Translations under genes and position numbers: made by a program
DNA from: Anaerolineae bacterium
GTDB lineage: Bacteria > Chloroflexota > Anaerolineae > 4572-78 > J111
Length of the DNA: 64,000 nt
Reading direction: 5' to 3'
Assembly: GCA_023151115.1 (NCBI GenBank)
Contig: JAKLJP010000023.1
Location: 84,922-148,921 of the forward strand
Shown: piece after piece, positions 9,042-20,037 of the stretch
Position numbering within the stretch: position 1 is the stretch's first letter
How the letters are laid out: each line of letters begins with the position of its first letter
Notes under the pieces: generated by a model
The model's input: only the letters and a program-made list of their open reading frames with translations
Told to the model about the DNA's origin: nothing
Database searches by the model: none

Positions 9042-9626
9042 GTGAGCCGGGAAACAATAGCAACCAACCGTCTGGTCATTCGCCCCTTTAGCCCGGCTGA
9101 CTTATCGGCTATTCACCGTATCCTTGACCAAACCTTCGGCGATGGCAGCAAAGTTGACCATCAGGCTGCTTTGCAAGAGCGAGAGTCCTGGCTGCAATGG
9201 TCAATGCTCAATCAAGAATGGCTGCCCAAGCTCCACCAGCCTCCCTACGGCGACCGGGCGATTACTCTCAAAGCCAGTGGAGTGATTATTGGTTCAGTGG
9301 GCTATGTGCCTTTACTCATGCCCTTCGAGCAAATCCCAGAATTGAGAACCACTGCCTCGGCCAGCCGGTACAACACCCCGGAAGTTGGCCTCTTTTGGGT
9401 CATTGACCCCGCCCAGCAGCGGCATGGATATGTCACTGAAGCCGCCCAAGCCATGACCGGGCATGCCTTTGCACAAATGGGACTCAAACGGATTATTGCC
9501 ACCACCGAATACGAGAATCTCGCTTCTCAAAGCGTCATGCGAAAAATAGGTATGAAAATCACGTGCAATCCCTTACCGGACCCTCCCTGGTTGCAAGTGG
9601 TTGGTATTTTGGAAAACTCTGGCTAG
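9042..9626 (+). CDS. GNAT family N-acetyltransferase (RimJ/RimL type)
   Basis: A 194-residue acetyltransferase. It opens with the family start TNRLVIRPFSPADLSAIHRIL. It has the acetyl-CoA region PAQQRHGYVTEAAQAMTGHAF, where QRHGYVTEA matches the Q/R-x-x-G-x-G/A pyrophosphate loop, and a C-terminal segment with IATTEYENLASQSVMRKIGM. The start is GTG 9042; an ATG four bases earlier is in another frame and dead-ends. GAGGAG at 9027 supports the GTG. The target (a protein N-terminus or a small molecule) cannot be told from sequence. Confidence 0.88.
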   Translation: MSRETIATNRLVIRPFSPADLSAIHRILDQTFGDGSKVDHQAALQERESWLQWSMLNQEWLPKLHQPPYGDRAITLKASGVIIGSVGYVPLLMPFEQIPELRTTASASRYNTPEVGLFWVIDPAQQRHGYVTEAAQAMTGHAFAQMGLKRIIATTEYENLASQSVMRKIGMKITCNPLPDPPWLQVVGILENSG

Positions 9627-9635
9627 GAGATAAGC

Positions 9636-10436
9636 ATGAACTCCTCTACTTTTAACCGCCTCCGCTTTCCCCTGCTGGTCTTGCTGCATCCCCGCGAGCA
9701 ATCGGGCCTGATGGCCGGAGCGCTGACCGCCGGGTTACTGGTAGGCTGGTGGGGCATGAACCGGCTCGACTGGCCGCTCTGGATTGCTACGGCAACGGTG
9801 TTAGCTTTCCTGCTCACTTCCAGCGTGTTAAAATGGCAGGCTGACCAGCGCCGCTATGGCCCTACGGCGATGGGTGTCAGCGCCCTGGTGGTGCTGCAAG
9901 GCTTCCACGCCGTTGAGCACATCGTTCAGTGGTTCCAGTACTATACCCTGAATTGGAGCCTGCGCGCCTCCACCGGCCTGCTCTCCCCGGCCAATGCCGA
10001 GTGGGTTCACTTTGTCTGGAATTGGCTGGTCGTGCTGATTGTGATTCTGCTGATTTGGGGCGGGCTGCGCAATCGTTGGGCCTGGTTATTACTCATTTGG
10101 GGGCTGGCCCACGGCCTGGAACATACCTATATGTTTGTGCGCCACCTGGAGGTACTCGATGAACTGCACCGGCTGGGTATTACCACCATCACCGCCCAGG
10201 GTTTGCCGGGGGTGCTGGGGCGCGATGGCTGGCTGTCGCTGAGCAGCATCACCCGCGGCACTTTTATTGCCCGTATCCCCGGCTTGACCACAGCCACCCG
10301 GCTCGATGTTCATTTCTGGTGGAATATCGGGGAGACCACCTGGCTCATCCTGGCCGCTAACACCTTTATGCACGACATCCTGGCAGACCGGGGGCGACGC
10401 TTTGGGTCGTCGGTAAGGTCAGGGCTAACAATATGA
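9636..10436 (+). CDS. Polytopic membrane protein with paired histidine motifs, unknown function
   Basis: 266 residues, not recognised. Roughly five or six hydrophobic segments are visible (about 22-40, 45-65, 80-100, 125-145, 148-165, 225-250). Three membrane-adjacent motifs stand out: FHAVEHIVQWF, AHGLEHTYMFVRH and DVHFWWNIGETTW. Repeated HxxEH within the membrane could bind a metal or haem, but no family is assigned. It starts 9 bases after the GNAT gene with GGAGATAAGC before ATG, so the two are probably co-transcribed. A P7b palindrome follows the stop by 9 bases. Confidence 0.8.
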   Translation: MNSSTFNRLRFPLLVLLHPREQSGLMAGALTAGLLVGWWGMNRLDWPLWIATATVLAFLLTSSVLKWQADQRRYGPTAMGVSALVVLQGFHAVEHIVQWFQYYTLNWSLRASTGLLSPANAEWVHFVWNWLVVLIVILLIWGGLRNRWAWLLLIWGLAHGLEHTYMFVRHLEVLDELHRLGITTITAQGLPGVLGRDGWLSLSSITRGTFIARIPGLTTATRLDVHFWWNIGETTWLILAANTFMHDILADRGRRFGSSVRSGLTI

Positions 10437-10445
10437 CAAACGTGT

Positions 10446-10500
10446 TGCGTCTTGCGTGTTGCGTGTTATAAAAAAAACGGAAGACGGAAGACGCAAGACG
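10446..10500. repeat. P7b palindrome (GCGTNTT heptamers)
   Basis: Tandem GCGTCTT/GCGTGTT heptamers face GGAAGACGGAAGACGC around an A-rich centre, beginning 9 bases after a stop codon. Related copies are at 15474, 17931, 30526 and 36704. Confidence 0.85.
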
Positions 10501-10552
10501 AATGTTTGACATACGTTTTAGACAGGTTTTGAGTCGTTCGACAAGGGATAAT

Positions 10553-12760
10553 ATGATCCATTTTAACCCGGAAACAAAAACTTTTAACTTGCTGCTCAAA
10601 AGCAGCTATTACGCCTTTCAAGCCGACGCCGAAAACTGCCTGGTTCACCTGGGCTGGGGACCCCGGCCGGGGGGCACGAATGAAGAGTTCCTGCTTACGG
10701 GCAAGTCAGGCTATGAAACTTCGGACGTGGAGGCGTTTGAACGCCAAACTCGGCGCGACGAACTGACAACCTTTGGCGATGTCAGCTATCACGAAGTCTC
10801 CCTCAAGGTCAATTTTTCCACCCTGCCGGAGACGCTCAACCCCGGTGAGGCCCCGCACCTGCCCATCCGGGATGTCCGCTTGCGCTATGCCGGGCACGAG
10901 ATTGTCACCACCGCCCAACCCGGCCTGGCCCCCACCCACGGCCAGCCGCCGGCCAAATCCGACCTCCGTGAGACTCTACGGGTCTTTCTGCAAGACCCGG
11001 TTCAGCCTTTTCGAGTGGTTTTGTGCTATCGCCTGACCCCTGAACACGACATCATCGAGCGCTGGTGCGAGTTGGAAAATCTGGGCCAGGAGCTTATAAC
11101 CATCGAGGTGTGCAGCTTTGCCACCCTCCACCTGCCCAACGGGACCTGCGAATTGACCAGCGTAACCGGGGCCTGGGGCCGAGAATTTACCCCCCAGCGC
11201 GAGCGGTTGTCCCTGGGCTTGCGAATTTTAGAAAGCCGGACGGTGCAAACCAGCCACGCCGCCAACCCCTTCTTTTTGCTCAATCGCCCCGGCCAGGCCT
11301 GGGAAGAAAGCGGCCTGGTCTACTTTGGCCTGCTGGCTTACAGCGGCAACTGGCGCATCGCCGTCGAACAGTTGCCTTCATTGGATGTGCGGGTCCATGC
11401 CGGCTACAACCCCTTTGATTTTGAGCTGAAGTTGGCCCCGCGGGAGCGGCACGTCACCCCGGCCCTAGTCTGCGGCCTCAGCTCCGACGGATGGGGTGGG
11501 GCCAGCCGGCGCAGCCACGCTTTCACCCGCGAGCGGGTGCTGCCCCGCCCAGAACGAGTCTCCTCCGTTCGCCCGGTGTTGTACAACAGTTGGGAAGCGA
11601 CCTATTTCGATTTGAGCGTGGCCGGACAAATCGAGCTGGCCCGCAAAGCCGCCGCCATCGGCGTTGAGTTGTTCTGCGTGGACGATGGCTGGTTTGGAGC
11701 CAGGCGAACTGATCACGCCGGTTTGGGTGACTGGGTAGTAAGCCCCGCTGTTTTCCCAGAAGGGCTGGACCCCTTGATCGCGGAAGTCAACCGTCTGGGC
11801 ATGAAATTTGGCCTGTGGGTTGAGCCGGAGATGATTAACCCCGACTCCGACCTCTACCGCCAACACCCGGATTGGGTTTTGCATTTTCCGGGCCGCCCGC
11901 GCACCGAAGCCCGCCACCAACTCATCCTCGATTTTGGCCGGACAGAGGTGGTTGAGCATATTTTCCAGGCGCTCGACCGCCTGCTGGCCCAGTATCCGAT
12001 TGAATTTATCAAGTGGGATATGAACCGCTATGCCCGCGAACCCGGCTCGGTGGCCGGCAAAGATATCTGGCGCAAACACGTCGAAGGGGTCTATACCATC
12101 ATGGACCAACTGCGCCAAAAATATCCCAAGCTGGATATTCAAAGCTGCTCCGGCGGCGGCGGCCGGATTGACCTGGGTATCCTGGCCCGCACCGACCAGG
12201 TCTGGACCAGCGATAATACCGACGCCCTGGACCGGATTCGGATTCAAGAGGGCTACAGCCTGGCTTACCCGGCCCGCTGCATGGAAGCCTGGGTCACACA
12301 CAGCCACAATCACCAGACGGGCCGCATCAGCCCGTTGAGCCTCCGCTTTGATGTGGCCATGCGCGGGGCTTTGGGCATCGGGGCTAGTTTGAACGAGCTT
12401 GACGAGACGGAGTTGGCCGAGTACGCCAGTTACATCGCTTTTTACAAGCGCATCCGCCCCATTATTCAAGACGGCGACTTGTATCGCCTGCAACGCCTGG
12501 AAGAGTATGGCGCTTCGGTCATTCAATATGTTTTGCCCAATGGCCGAGAAGCGGTTTATTCTATAGCGGTGCGCGAGCACCAGTTGGGCTGGTTTAGACC
12601 CCCCACACCTCTCAAAGGGTTGGACCCCGCCGCCGCTTATGTTGTCCTCGACCGGCATGGGGCCGAGGTTTATCGCGCCAGTGGTTATGAGTTGATGACG
12701 CAAGGGATCCGTGGAGATGCGGGTCAAGGCGTGGCTTACAGCCGCACCTTGTATGTGAAA

Positions 12761-12769
<9 letters not shown>
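10553..12769 (+). CDS. GH36 alpha-galactosidase
   Basis: A 738-residue cytoplasmic family 36 enzyme that releases terminal alpha-1,6-galactose from melibiose/raffinose-type sugars. The N-terminal beta-sandwich (to about 320) precedes the catalytic barrel with NSWEATYFD, FCVDDGWFG, KFGLWVEPEM, the nucleophile Asp489 in FIKWDMNR, and the acid/base Asp554 in WTSDNTDALDR. I start at ATG 10553 (AAGGGA upstream, family-typical length) and not at 10502, which would add 17 residues right against the P7b repeat. Its TGA lies inside the 9-bp duplication made by an inserted miniature element. Confidence 0.93.
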
Positions 12770-14035
<1,266 letters not shown>

Positions 14036-14056
14036 AACACGGAAGGATTATAACGG

Positions 14057-15442
14057 ATGCCCAAAATTGTCTTTATCGGTGCAGGTAGCACCGTTTTTGC
14101 CAAAAATTTACTGGGGGATATTCTCCATTACCCCGACCTCGCTCAGTCAACCATCAGCCTGTTTGATATTAATGAAAAACGGCTGCGCGAATCCGAGGCG
14201 GTGGCCCGGCGTGTCAGCCAGATTTTGAATGTTTCGCCCACAATTGAAACTACCACCCAGCGCCGGGCGGCTCTGGACGGGGCTGATTATGCCATTGCCA
14301 TGTTTCAGGTGGGCGGCTACCAGCCCAGCACGGTCATTGATTTTGAAATCCCTCAAAAGTATGGCCTGCGTCAAACTATCGGCGACACGTTAGGCATCGG
14401 CGGGATTATGCGCGGCCTGCGGACCATCCCTGTATTGCTAGATATATGCCGGGACATGGAACAACTCTGCCCAGATGTCACCTTTTTGAACTATGTCAAC
14501 CCGATGGCTATGAACTGCTGGGCCATCCACCGGGGCAGCAAAATTAAAACGGTTGGCCTATGTCATAGTGTGCCCCATACCGCTGCTGATTTAGCCCACG
14601 ATATCGGGGTACCGATAGAGGAAATCAATTACCTGGTGGCCGGAATTAACCACGTGGCTTTTTACCTGAAGTTTGAGCGCAACGGCGAAGACCTGTATCC
14701 GCTGATTCACCGGGTGTTGGAAGAAGGCCGCGTGCCGGAGTGGAACCGGGTGCGCTATGAAGCCTTCAAGCGTTTGGGCTACTTTGTCACCGAGTCGAGC
14801 GAGCATTTCAGCGAGTATGTGCCCTGGTTTATCAAACGCGACCGGCCCGATTTAATCGAGAAATTCAACATTCCCCTGGACGAGTATCTGGGCCGCTGCC
14901 AGGCCCAGATCAAAGCCTGGGAGTTTGCCCAGAAAGCGCAGGAGGATCCGGAGCGCTACTCGGTGGAGGCGCTGCGACGCGAACTGGCGGGTATTAAAAT
15001 GATGACTCCCGCGAGGGAGTGGACGATTGCAAGCTTGAAGAGCATGGACGAAGTCAAACCCAGCGTGGAGTATGGCTCCGGCATTATCCACAGTTTGGAG
15101 ACAGGCACGCCGAGGGTGGTTTACGGCAATGTGCCCAACCAGGGGCTAATTGACAACCTGCCCCAGGGCTGCTGCGTCGAAGTGCCCTGCCTGGTGGACA
15201 AAAACGGCCTCCAGCCGACCCGCATCGGCAGCCTGCCGCCGCACCTGGCCGCCTTGATGCAGACCAACATCAATGTGCAAGCGTTGACCGTGGAAGCTGC
15301 CCTCACCCGCAAGCGAGAGCATATTTACCACGCCGCCATGCTCGACCCGCACACCGCCGCCGAGTTGGATTTGGAGCAGATTTGGAATTTGGTGGATGAT
15401 TTGATTGAGGCGCACGGAGAGATGCTGCCGGAGTATCACTAA
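14057..15442 (+). CDS. melA: GH4 family alpha-galactosidase (MelA-like, NAD- and metal-dependent)
   Basis: 461 residues. It opens with a Rossmann fold (MPKIVFIGAGSTVFAKNLLG, Asp in SLFDINEKR) typical of family 4, which hydrolyses by an oxidation-elimination route using NAD+ and a divalent metal. The metal ligands by homology are Cys169 in GLCHSVPHT and His199 in AGINHVAFYLKFER. The CHS pattern and GINHVAF match alpha-galactosidases better than the phospho-glycosidases of the family. It starts 21 bases after galT with GAAGGATT upstream, so it is co-transcribed. It gives the cluster a second alpha-galactosidase of unrelated mechanism. Confidence 0.9.
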   Translation: MPKIVFIGAGSTVFAKNLLGDILHYPDLAQSTISLFDINEKRLRESEAVARRVSQILNVSPTIETTTQRRAALDGADYAIAMFQVGGYQPSTVIDFEIPQKYGLRQTIGDTLGIGGIMRGLRTIPVLLDICRDMEQLCPDVTFLNYVNPMAMNCWAIHRGSKIKTVGLCHSVPHTAADLAHDIGVPIEEINYLVAGINHVAFYLKFERNGEDLYPLIHRVLEEGRVPEWNRVRYEAFKRLGYFVTESSEHFSEYVPWFIKRDRPDLIEKFNIPLDEYLGRCQAQIKAWEFAQKAQEDPERYSVEALRRELAGIKMMTPAREWTIASLKSMDEVKPSVEYGSGIIHSLETGTPRVVYGNVPNQGLIDNLPQGCCVEVPCLVDKNGLQPTRIGSLPPHLAALMQTNINVQALTVEAALTRKREHIYHAAMLDPHTAAELDLEQIWNLVDDLIEAHGEMLPEYH

Positions 15443-15473
15443 GCCACATTTCAAAGAAAATAATTACTCAATA

Positions 15474-15536
15474 TTCGTGTTGCGTCTTACATCTTGCGTG
15501 AGGTAAAGCAGACGAAACACACAAGACGCAATACGT
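15474..15536. repeat. P7b palindrome between convergent genes
   Basis: The arms around CGTGTTGCGTCTT and AAGACGCAATACG lie between the stops of the GH4 gene and the amidohydrolase. This position could serve as a two-way terminator. The opening ATATTCGTGTTGCGTCT is shared with the copy at 30526. Confidence 0.8.
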
Positions 15537-15563
15537 TTTGGCTAATTTAAATCTTGGAACTGC

Positions 15564-16880
15564 CTAACAACTCGCAATCTGCTGCGCCAACTCCTGCACC
15601 GCCGCGATGGCGCTGGTTTGGTCAATCGTGAGCAACCGGCGCTGCTGCATCACCATTCGCCCGCGAATAAGCACCGTTGCCACGTCATCGCGGCCAACGG
15701 CGTAGACCAGGTGAGAATAAACATCGTAGCGAGGAACAAGGTGCGGCCGGTTGAGGTCAATCAAAATAATATCGGCCTCCTTGCCGGCCACCAGCGAGCC
15801 GATTTTATCGCTCAGGCCCAACGCCCCAGCCGCATCGCAAGTAACCATCTTGACCACCTCCTGCGCCGAAAGCAGGGTGGGGTTTTGCTGGACCCCTTTG
15901 TGCAGCACCGCCGCCAGACGCATAGCTGCCCACATGTCCAGGTCATTGCTGCTGACCGGGCCATCCGTGCCCAGGGTGGTCTGTACCCCGGACTGGCGCA
16001 TTTTGGGCAGCGGCGCAACGCCCGAACCCAGTTTGAGGTTTGACATGGGGCAGTGAGCTACGGCTGTCTGCCGCTCGGCCAGCAGGTTGATTTCGTCATC
16101 CGGTAGGTGGACGCAGTGGGCCAGCACAGTGCGCGAGGTGAGCATGCCCAACTGGTCGAGATGGCGCGGGGGACTCTGCCCATAACGCTGGCTAACTGTT
16201 GCCACTTCGGTTGTGGTTTCAGAAACGTGCGTGGTCAGCAGCACCCCAAATTCGTCGGCCAGGGCTTGCGCTTCCCGCAGGTATTGAGGCGAAACCGTGT
16301 AGGTGCTGTGGGGCGTTACGCAGGACACGATGAGCTGATCACGCTGGTACTCTTGCAAAAACTCTCGCCCGCGGGCGGTGCGCTGCTCGACCGGAATATT
16401 GTCCGGCTCGACCAAATCGAAGTAGACCGGCCCGGTCATCAACCTAAAACCGGCATCTTTGGCTACCTGGGCTGACACTTCGGGAAACCAGAACATATCC
16501 AGGGCAGTGGTGGTCCCACTGCGGATCATCTCGACCTGGGCTAACTGCGCTCCCAGCCGAACCGTGTCGGGCCGCAGAAACTTGCGCTCGGCCACCCACA
16601 GCCGTTCCAGCCAGGGTTCCAGGGCCAGGTCATCCACCAGCCCCCGGAAAAGCGCATCGGCGGCGTGGGTGTGGGCGTTGATCAGGCCGGGCATAACCAG
16701 TTGGCCGGTGGCGTCAATAATCTCGGTGGTAGGGCCGATAAACCCGCTCACCTCGTTGGTCGCGCCCACCGCCGTAATTTTAGCCCCCACAATCGCCACA
16801 GCCCCGTCGTCTATGAGGGTGAGTTGGTCGTCCATTGTCACGACTAGGCCATGTAGGATGAGTTTATCGGCGGGTTGCAT
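15564..16880 (-). CDS. Amidohydrolase, MTA/SAH deaminase-like (MtaD/SsnA family)
   Basis: 438 residues from ATG 16880 (GAGG 9 bases upstream; a TTG just before it is less likely). The metal-dependent hydrolase motifs are in order: GLINAHTHAADALFRG, a central HVSE (TTHVSETTTE), LAHCVHL, and GTDGPVSSNDLDMW. The layout is that of the ATZ/TRZ-type deaminases acting on 5'-methylthioadenosine, S-adenosylhomocysteine or other purine-like amines. The exact substrate is not readable. Two SDR oxidoreductases lie upstream on the same strand but are separated by about 250 bp with a repeat. Confidence 0.88.
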   Translation of the reverse strand: MQPADKLILHGLVVTMDDQLTLIDDGAVAIVGAKITAVGATNEVSGFIGPTTEIIDATGQLVMPGLINAHTHAADALFRGLVDDLALEPWLERLWVAERKFLRPDTVRLGAQLAQVEMIRSGTTTALDMFWFPEVSAQVAKDAGFRLMTGPVYFDLVEPDNIPVEQRTARGREFLQEYQRDQLIVSCVTPHSTYTVSPQYLREAQALADEFGVLLTTHVSETTTEVATVSQRYGQSPPRHLDQLGMLTSRTVLAHCVHLPDDEINLLAERQTAVAHCPMSNLKLGSGVAPLPKMRQSGVQTTLGTDGPVSSNDLDMWAAMRLAAVLHKGVQQNPTLLSAQEVVKMVTCDAAGALGLSDKIGSLVAGKEADIILIDLNRPHLVPRYDVYSHLVYAVGRDDVATVLIRGRMVMQQRRLLTIDQTSAIAAVQELAQQIASC

Positions 16881-16909
16881 CAAACATTACCTCGATAGTA
16901 TGGTATTTC

Positions 16910-17024
16910 ACTCCATGTCATTTCGAGGCTGAAAGCCGAGAAATCTCCAAGCCCGCTATTGGCAAACATGGGTCTTAAAGATTTCTCGCTCCCTGCGTAG
17001 CATATCTACGAAATGACAGACCGT
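16910..17024. repeat. M5 hairpin element (TCATTTCGA ends)
   Basis: The ends are TGTCATTTCG and CGAAATGACA, with inner GAGAAATCTCC and GATTTCTCGC. A related element follows topA at 61196, and a weaker one is at 35402. Confidence 0.7.
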
Positions 17025-17128
17025 GCAGCTACCAAGACGCTCTTAATAGTGAGGTTAGAAGATTCCTCCCTATGGTCGGAATGACATGGACGTGCAGCAA
17101 TCCAAAATCCAAAATCTAAAATCCAAAA

Positions 17129-17905
17129 TCAATAGGGCGTATCGCCGCCATCTACATTGATCGCCTGTCCGCGAATGATCGTGGCCTGCTCGGATAATAG
17201 AAACGCGACCACCCGCCCCACCTCGATAGGCTGGATGTGGCGGTTCATCTGGTTTGGTTTCATTGTTTTGACCAACTCGTGCGGGTCGCCGCCGATGCGC
17301 TGGGTCAGCCACTCGGCCACGCCCAGCAGCATAGGGGTGTCCACCCCGCCGGGACAAACGGCATTGACGTTGATGCTGTGCTCGGCCCATTCCAGCGAGA
17401 GCGAACGGGTCAGGTTGATCACCGCCGCCTTGCTGGCGTTGTAAGCAGCCATGTTGCGATAGCCGACCTTGCCGGCATTAGAAGCGATGTTGACGATGGC
17501 CCCGCCCTGGCCCTGGGCAATCATCTGTTTGGCCGCCAGTTGGCAGCACACAAAAAGTCCCTGCACATTGACCTCGAACTGAAAGGCCCAATCTTCTTCG
17601 CTCATATCGAGGGCGCTGTCCATTTTGACCACCCCGGCGTTGTTAACCCAGCCATCCAGGCGGCCAAAGGCAGCAACGGCCTGCTGGATGGCGCTGCTCA
17701 TTTCTTCAGCATCAAGCACATCGGCAATCAGGGGCAGAGCGTGCTGACCGCCGGCCTCAATCAACCGGGCCGTTTCTTGCACCGGCTCCAGCCGTAAATC
17801 ACTGACCACCACCTGCGCCCCGGCCTCGGCCACCGCCTGAGCAATCCCCCGGCCCATGCCCTGCCCGGCTCCGGTGACGAAAATGACTTTATCTTTGAGA
17901 AGCAT
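17129..17905 (-). CDS. SDR family NAD(P)-dependent oxidoreductase
   Basis: A 258-residue classical short-chain dehydrogenase. The cofactor loop TGAGQGMG is at residues 11-18. VVVSDLR at the end of beta-2 (Asp) suggests NAD preference. NNAG and the Ser of VNIASNAG are followed by the catalytic YNASK. The C-terminus INVDGG is typical of the FabG-like group. Start ATG 17905 with TAGGAG upstream. It follows another SDR gene by 82 bp, so a two-gene dehydrogenase unit for a hydroxy compound is likely; the substrate is unknown. Confidence 0.92.
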   Translation of the reverse strand: MLLKDKVIFVTGAGQGMGRGIAQAVAEAGAQVVVSDLRLEPVQETARLIEAGGQHALPLIADVLDAEEMSSAIQQAVAAFGRLDGWVNNAGVVKMDSALDMSEEDWAFQFEVNVQGLFVCCQLAAKQMIAQGQGGAIVNIASNAGKVGYRNMAAYNASKAAVINLTRSLSLEWAEHSINVNAVCPGGVDTPMLLGVAEWLTQRIGGDPHELVKTMKPNQMNRHIQPIEVGRVVAFLLSEQATIIRGQAINVDGGDTPY

Positions 17906-17930
17906 AAATTTCTCCTAAACTTGTCATAAA

Positions 17931-17988
17931 GCGTGATGCGTGATGCGTGATGCGTAATAATTCACGTTTCACGTTTCACGCATCACGT
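17931..17988. repeat. P7b-type palindrome (GCGTGAT/CACGTTT heptamers)
   Basis: Three perfect GCGTGAT heptamers face CACGTTT heptamers and CACGCATCACG. It lies directly after the stop codon of the upstream SDR gene (- strand), which fits the 3'-end position of the other P7b copies. Confidence 0.8.
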
Positions 17989-18773
17989 TAAAATATCTGC
18001 TTGGTCATCACCCCGCCATCCACCCGCAAATTGGCCCCGGTGATCCAACGGGCGGCGGGGGAGGCCAGGAAGAGGCAGGCATCGGCCACATCGTCGGGCA
18101 TCCCCAGCCGTCCCAGCGGCGCAGCTTTCAAAAATCGCTCGACGCCGTCGGGCCAGGCTTGCTCAATGCCCTCGCGCCAGATCAGGCCGGGCGAAACTGA
18201 GTTAACCCGGATACCGTACAGGCCCAATTCATTGGCTGCCGCCGCCGTGTGCATCACCACGCCGCCTTTGGCCGCGTTGTAGTGGCTGTGCATGGGGGCT
18301 GGATTCTCCGCCTCAATCGAGGCGATGTTAACAATAGCCCCGCCTCCCCCTTGCGCCATCATCTGTTTGGCTGCCGCCTGAGTGCAGAGGAAGGTACTGC
18401 GCAGGTTGGAGTTGATAACTTCATCCCATTCAGCCTCGCTCATCTCGATCAGATTGACAAGAGGATACACCCCGGCGTTGTTGATTAATACGTCCAGCCG
18501 GCTAAAGGCTTCAACCGTTTGGCTGATCAACGCTTCAACTTCGGCTTTTTGGGTCACATCGGCCCGGATGGCTATCGCCCGACCTCCGGCGGCCTCGATT
18601 TGAGCAACAACCGTCTGCGCTCCGGCGGCGCTGGAACGATAATTGACCCCCACCGCTGCGCCAGCTTCGGCAAAGCGGAGGGCAATACCTGCGCCCAGCC
18701 CGCCGCCACTGCCGGTGACGATAACAACTCTGCCGCTAAAGTCGAGGAGATTTTGGGTAGAAGGTATCCTCAT
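17988..18773 (-). CDS. SDR family NAD(P)-dependent oxidoreductase
   Basis: A 261-residue classical SDR. The cofactor loop TGSGGGLG is followed by an NNAGVYP loop, the Ser of VNIASIEAENP and the catalytic HYNAAKGG. GVNYRSS after beta-2 lacks the acidic residue, so NADP(H) is more likely than in its neighbour. ATG 18773 has AAGGAG upstream. It is the first gene of the pair with the SDR at 17129. The two proteins are clearly different and are not a recent duplicate. Confidence 0.92.
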   Translation of the reverse strand: MRIPSTQNLLDFSGRVVIVTGSGGGLGAGIALRFAEAGAAVGVNYRSSAAGAQTVVAQIEAAGGRAIAIRADVTQKAEVEALISQTVEAFSRLDVLINNAGVYPLVNLIEMSEAEWDEVINSNLRSTFLCTQAAAKQMMAQGGGGAIVNIASIEAENPAPMHSHYNAAKGGVVMHTAAAANELGLYGIRVNSVSPGLIWREGIEQAWPDGVERFLKAAPLGRLGMPDDVADACLFLASPAARWITGANLRVDGGVMTKQIF

Positions 18774-18805
18774 GAGTAACTCCTTAAATCTCGGATTATC
18801 CTTGC

Positions 18806-19304
18806 TTAAAGTACGTGAATATCATCTAGCTGCAATACTTTTCAAATAACGTAGTTTAGGTTCTGTTGACATTTGCCGATTTCGCATGCTGAGTGCCCGT
18901 AAGGGCGCATCGAAGCGTGCGAAATCGGCCCAAAAACGCATCCTGAGTAGGCGATAGCCGTATCGAAGGGTGCGTTTTTGGGCAACAAAGTGAAATATCA
19001 ACAAAACCTTATCTGAAAAGTATTGCATCTAGCTGTACTTCGTAAGTTTGCTTATTATTGCCAATTAGTGTCAATTCTAGCGTTAAATCCACTCGTCCTT
19101 CTTCGGCTGTCCACAAATCGAAATTTACGCTCCATTCTTTTGGCTTACACTCCCACTTATTTCGATGACATCAATATTTTAAATGCATTCTCTGGCGGTA
19201 TAACAATGGTTCCTGAGTATTCTTTTAGGGCTGTTTCTATTTCTAAATTTTGTCAGACGGATACCATTAGAGAAACTCTCAAGAGCCTGATTCTCCGGGG
19301 CTAA
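18806..19304 (-). pseudogene. DUF7668-like gene, frameshifted and split by a miniature element
   Basis: On the - strand three frames give consecutive pieces: ALKEYSGTIVIPPENAF, then NIDVIEISGSV, then KPKEWSVNFDLWTAEEG and on to TYEVQLD. At that point a 193-bp element interrupts. If the element and one copy of the 10-bp flanking repeat are removed, the frame reads QLDDIHVL and stops at 18806, which is how I remember this family ending. With the element, the end becomes LDAILFR. The family name is from memory. The 5' limit is approximate. Confidence 0.65.
18823..19035. mobile_element. M2 miniature element with 10-bp target duplication
   Basis: Direct repeats CATCTAGCTG lie at 18823-18832 and 19026-19035. 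The 193-bp element between them has 12-bp perfect terminal inverted repeats CAATACTTTTCA/TGAAAAGTATTG. Further similarity continues inward (GTTCTGTTGACATTT facing GAAATATCAACAAAAC). The core has nested hairpins with CGATTTCGC and CATCCTGAGTAG/CGAAGGGTGCG modules. No ORF. It disrupts the DUF7668-like gene. Confidence 0.85.
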
Positions 19305-19436
19305 ATACTATTGTCAATGTCTATTGTATCATAAAAAGACAGGCAGAGATAAGTTTATAGGCCATTACTTTGCTTCGATATTCATCGCCGTGCAAAAAAC
19401 AGGATCAACTGCACCAATCGCTGGCGGTACAGGTCT

Positions 19437-20013
19437 AACCCATTATATTGCCGATTTGATGGTGTGCCCGGTCAGAAGTATGGGGTTTCAAGCCAATTAG
19501 TCTATCAGGCCGCGCTGTAGGGCAATTGGAGGCAGTCTGGCCCAGGTCAACTGGTTGCTGGGGCGGGGCTATCAGTATCACGGCAAAGATTGCTCGACTA
19601 TCCGGGCCAAAAACCTGGCCGATAGTGTGAGCGAATGGGTCACTGACCCCACTCAGTCGATCGCCAAGTCGATTGGGTCAGGCGTGAGCCGCAGGAATAT
19701 GACTGTCCCATTCTACAGCAGACGCCGGCAGGGATAGCTATTGCCACTGCTCCTTCGGGTGAAAGTGTCTTGGTTAACGCGCATGCCCGGCAGTTGATGG
19801 CTTTGGATTTGAGGTCAGCGTTGAAATGAGCCGTATCAAGAGATCCAAAACTTTCAAGGGCTGCATCCCGATGGCCAGCCTTATCAACCCACCGATATTC
19901 ACGACCGCAAGCAGGTTGAAGAGGCCGAGTGCCAAGCGCACGCTGAAGCCGAAATTGCCGGAGAGTGTTTAGGTTTATTGGCCAGCGCAAATGAGGTGTT
20001 GATCGCCTCGTAG
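19437..20013 (+). pseudogene. Decayed transposase relic (Chloroflexota IS-type)
   Basis: At least three frames carry transposase-like stretches in order: CRFDGVPGQKYGVSSQLV (19447 on), NWLLGRGYQYHGKDCS with AKNLADSVSEWVTDP (frame 1, about 19549-19670), GWVRREPQEYDCPI (frame 3, from 19671), and after a stop at 19827 a last open stretch ending at 20013. RGYQ-HGKD and GWV-EY spacing is familiar from transposases common in this phylum; I give no IS family. Stops and shifts make it dead. Confidence 0.65.
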
Positions 20014-20037
20014 AAGTAGTTACGTTAATTTTTGAAC

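Noticed and set aside
19023..19304. 93-codon + strand frame in the decay zone
   Set aside because: The opposite strand holds the DUF7668-like pieces, which explain the composition.
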